From: Lysobacterales bacterium CG02_land_8_20_14_3_00_62_12
GTDB lineage: Bacteria; Pseudomonadota; Gammaproteobacteria; Xanthomonadales; Ahniellaceae
Assembly: GCA_002785585.1 (NCBI GenBank)
Contig: PEUI01000007.1
Location: forward strand, 1-6,114
Length of the DNA: 6,114 nt
Direction of reading: 5' to 3'
The notes below the pieces were generated by a model that was not told where the DNA came from, made no database searches, and worked only from the letters and a program-made list of their open reading frames with translations. Position 1 is the first letter of the stretch. Every line of letters starts with the position of its first letter. The position numbers and the translations under genes were made by a program. Positions 4,951 through 6,114 of this stretch are shown in pieces.

Positions 4951-5845
4951 AACCACGGCTGAAACCATCCGCATCGTCGAAGTGGGTCCGCGCGACGGCC
5001 TGCAAAACGAAACCGCGATCATTCCGACCGCCACCAAAGTCAGCTTGATCGAACGCCTGGCCGATGCCGGACATTGCTGCATCGAAGCCACCAGTTTCGT
5101 CAGTCCGAAATGGATTCCACAACTGGCCGATGCCAGCGAGGTCTTCAGTGCCATCGAAAAGCGCCCCGGCGTCCGCTATCAAGTGTTGGTGCCCAATCTG
5201 CAGGGGCTGGAACGTGCGCTGGCCGTTGGGGTTCGCGAAATCGCCGTGTTCACCGCGGCGTCGGAGGCATTCAGCCAGCACAACATCCACGCCAGTATCG
5301 ATCAATCGATCGAGCGCTTTCGGCCGCTGCTGGACCGACTCCAGGGCACCGGCGTCAACGTCCGCGGCTATGTTTCTACCGTGCTCGGCTGTCCCTATCA
5401 GGGCGCGGTGCCGGTCGCCGATGTGGTCCGCGTTGCCAGCGCTTTGCAGGCGCTGGGGTGCTACGAAATTTCGCTCGGCGACACCATCGGCGTGGGCACG
5501 CCCAGGCAGGCGCGAGCGCTATTGTGTGCGGTCGCAGAAGTCGTGCCGATGGCGCAATTGGCGGTGCATTTTCACGATACCCGGGGCCAGGCGCTGGCCA
5601 ATGTCTATGCCTGCATTGAAGCCGGCGTGCGCGTGGTCGATGCCTCGGTCGCGGGCTTGGGCGGCTGCCCTTACGCCGCCGGTGCCAGCGGCAACCTCGC
5701 CAGCGAAGACCTGGTCTACATGTTGCACGGCTGCGGATACCGCACCGGCGTGGACTTGGATCGACTGGTGCAAGTGGGGCGCTGGATCAGCACCGAGCTG
5801 CATCGTGAAAACGGCGCCAAACTCGGGCGTGCCTGGAAACCCTGA
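4943..5845 (+). CDS. liuE: Hydroxymethylglutaryl-CoA lyase
   Basis: This gene encodes a 300-residue TIM-barrel lyase that splits HMG-CoA into acetoacetate and acetyl-CoA, the final step of leucine catabolism, in the cytoplasm. Active-site residues are all visible. VEVGPRDGLQNE carries Arg17 and Asp18. HFHDTRGQALAN carries metal ligands His209 and His211. The signature SVAGLGGCPYAAGASGN carries the catalytic Cys242 and Asn251. The spacing Asp18-His211 (193) and Cys242-Asn251 (9) is the same as in human HMG-CoA lyase (42-235 and 266-275). The ATG at 4943 overlaps the end of the lipoprotein gene by eight bases (the ribosome binding site is weak, GGAA), so coupling to upstream translation is likely. 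The length and motifs separate it from isopropylmalate or citramalate synthases, which are longer. Confidence 0.95.
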   Translation: MTETTAETIRIVEVGPRDGLQNETAIIPTATKVSLIERLADAGHCCIEATSFVSPKWIPQLADASEVFSAIEKRPGVRYQVLVPNLQGLERALAVGVREIAVFTAASEAFSQHNIHASIDQSIERFRPLLDRLQGTGVNVRGYVSTVLGCPYQGAVPVADVVRVASALQALGCYEISLGDTIGVGTPRQARALLCAVAEVVPMAQLAVHFHDTRGQALANVYACIEAGVRVVDASVAGLGGCPYAAGASGNLASEDLVYMLHGCGYRTGVDLDRLVQVGRWISTELHRENGAKLGRAWKP

Positions 5846-5846
5846 G

Positions 5847-6114
5847 ATGACCGCCAGCGTGCTCGCCCGCGCCCGCGCCGATGCCGCCGCTGGCGCTTGG
5901 GAACGCGCACTCGACGCAGTGCATCCAGCCTTGACCGGCGCCCACGGCAGCACCGAAGCGCTGGCGATCGCCGCCAACGCAGCACTGGCTCTGCGCCGCG
6001 ACCCGCTGGCGCTGACCCTGCTGCAAACCTTGCTGGAGCGCCAGCCGACCTTGGATAGCGCGCGCCGAAACCTCAGTCGTGTGCACAATCGACTGGCCCT
6101 CGCAGCCAAGGCCA
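5847..6114 (+). CDS. TPR-like helical protein, 3' end outside window
   Basis: An ATG one base after the liuE stop (TGAGATG) opens a frame that continues to the right edge, giving 89 codons. The residues are mostly Ala, Leu and Arg, arranged as amphipathic helix pairs. Segments such as GAWERALDAVHPAL (about 16-29), STEALAIAANAALALRRDP (about 34-52) and LALTLLQTLLERQP (about 53-66) follow the small-large-aromatic spacing of tetratricopeptide repeats. There is no signal peptide. The one-base gap implies co-transcription and probably translational coupling with liuE. TPR stretches like this often precede a catalytic domain such as a sulfotransferase or glycosyltransferase, but the part seen here cannot tell. 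Third codon positions are strongly G/C, which supports coding. Confidence 0.7.
   Translation, partial: MTASVLARARADAAAGAWERALDAVHPALTGAHGSTEALAIAANAALALRRDPLALTLLQTLLERQPTLDSARRNLSRVHNRLALAAKA

Noticed and set aside
5519..6109. Minus-strand frame across the end of liuE and the TPR-like gene
   Set aside because: It is antisense to the HMG-CoA lyase signature and its product is low-complexity Ala/Arg/Ser sequence.

Overview
The window is GC-rich DNA with strong G/C preference at third codon positions. It most likely comes from a chromosomal segment of a gammaproteobacterium. Clustered GTAG-type palindromic repeats together with an acyl-CoA catabolism (liu) operon fit a Xanthomonadales-like or Pseudomonas-like organism. 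That placement is inference from style and gene content; no rRNA or other marker gene is present.

Left part, bases 1-744 (minus strand): a two-gene MazE/MazF-type toxin-antitoxin module. The AbrB-fold antitoxin (487-744) comes first and the PemK/MazF-fold RNase toxin (128-487) follows, sharing a TGATG stop/start junction. A good sigma70-type promoter (768-796) lies just upstream. The toxin aligns almost residue for residue with E. coli MazF at its N-terminus, but the position of the catalytic Arg29 is His, with Arg moved to the preceding position. Bases 1-127 hold no gene that can be assigned safely.

Middle, bases 745-1426: about 680 bases without a convincing gene. This stretch is packed with short palindromic repeats. 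There is a tandem pair of about 38-base hairpin elements on the plus strand, a second pair of 23-base elements 48 bases apart in the opposite orientation, and further G+C-rich perfect palindromes. They resemble REP/RAYT-type repeats. The first plus-strand gene begins right after this region.

Right part, bases 1427-6114 (plus strand): a tight operon for the lower part of leucine/isovalerate degradation. LiuC (3-methylglutaconyl-CoA hydratase family), LiuD (biotin-carrying alpha subunit of methylcrotonyl-CoA carboxylase), an unrecognised small lipoprotein, and LiuE (HMG-CoA lyase) follow each other. liuC and liuD are 48 bases apart; liuD, the lipoprotein gene and liuE overlap by 4 and 8 bases. 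A TPR-like gene starts one base after liuE and runs off the right edge. Together LiuD (with a beta subunit not present here), LiuC and LiuE take 3-methylcrotonyl-CoA to acetoacetate plus acetyl-CoA. Genes for the acyl-CoA dehydrogenase (liuA), the carboxylase beta subunit (liuB) and the LiuR regulator, often found immediately upstream in other bacteria, are not next to liuC here; the repeat region and toxin-antitoxin module occupy that place.

The least expected items are the lipoprotein embedded by overlapping frames between two cytoplasmic catabolic enzymes, the rearranged active-site residue of the toxin, and the mixed repeat cluster. I see no clear evidence of a wholly new multi-gene system.
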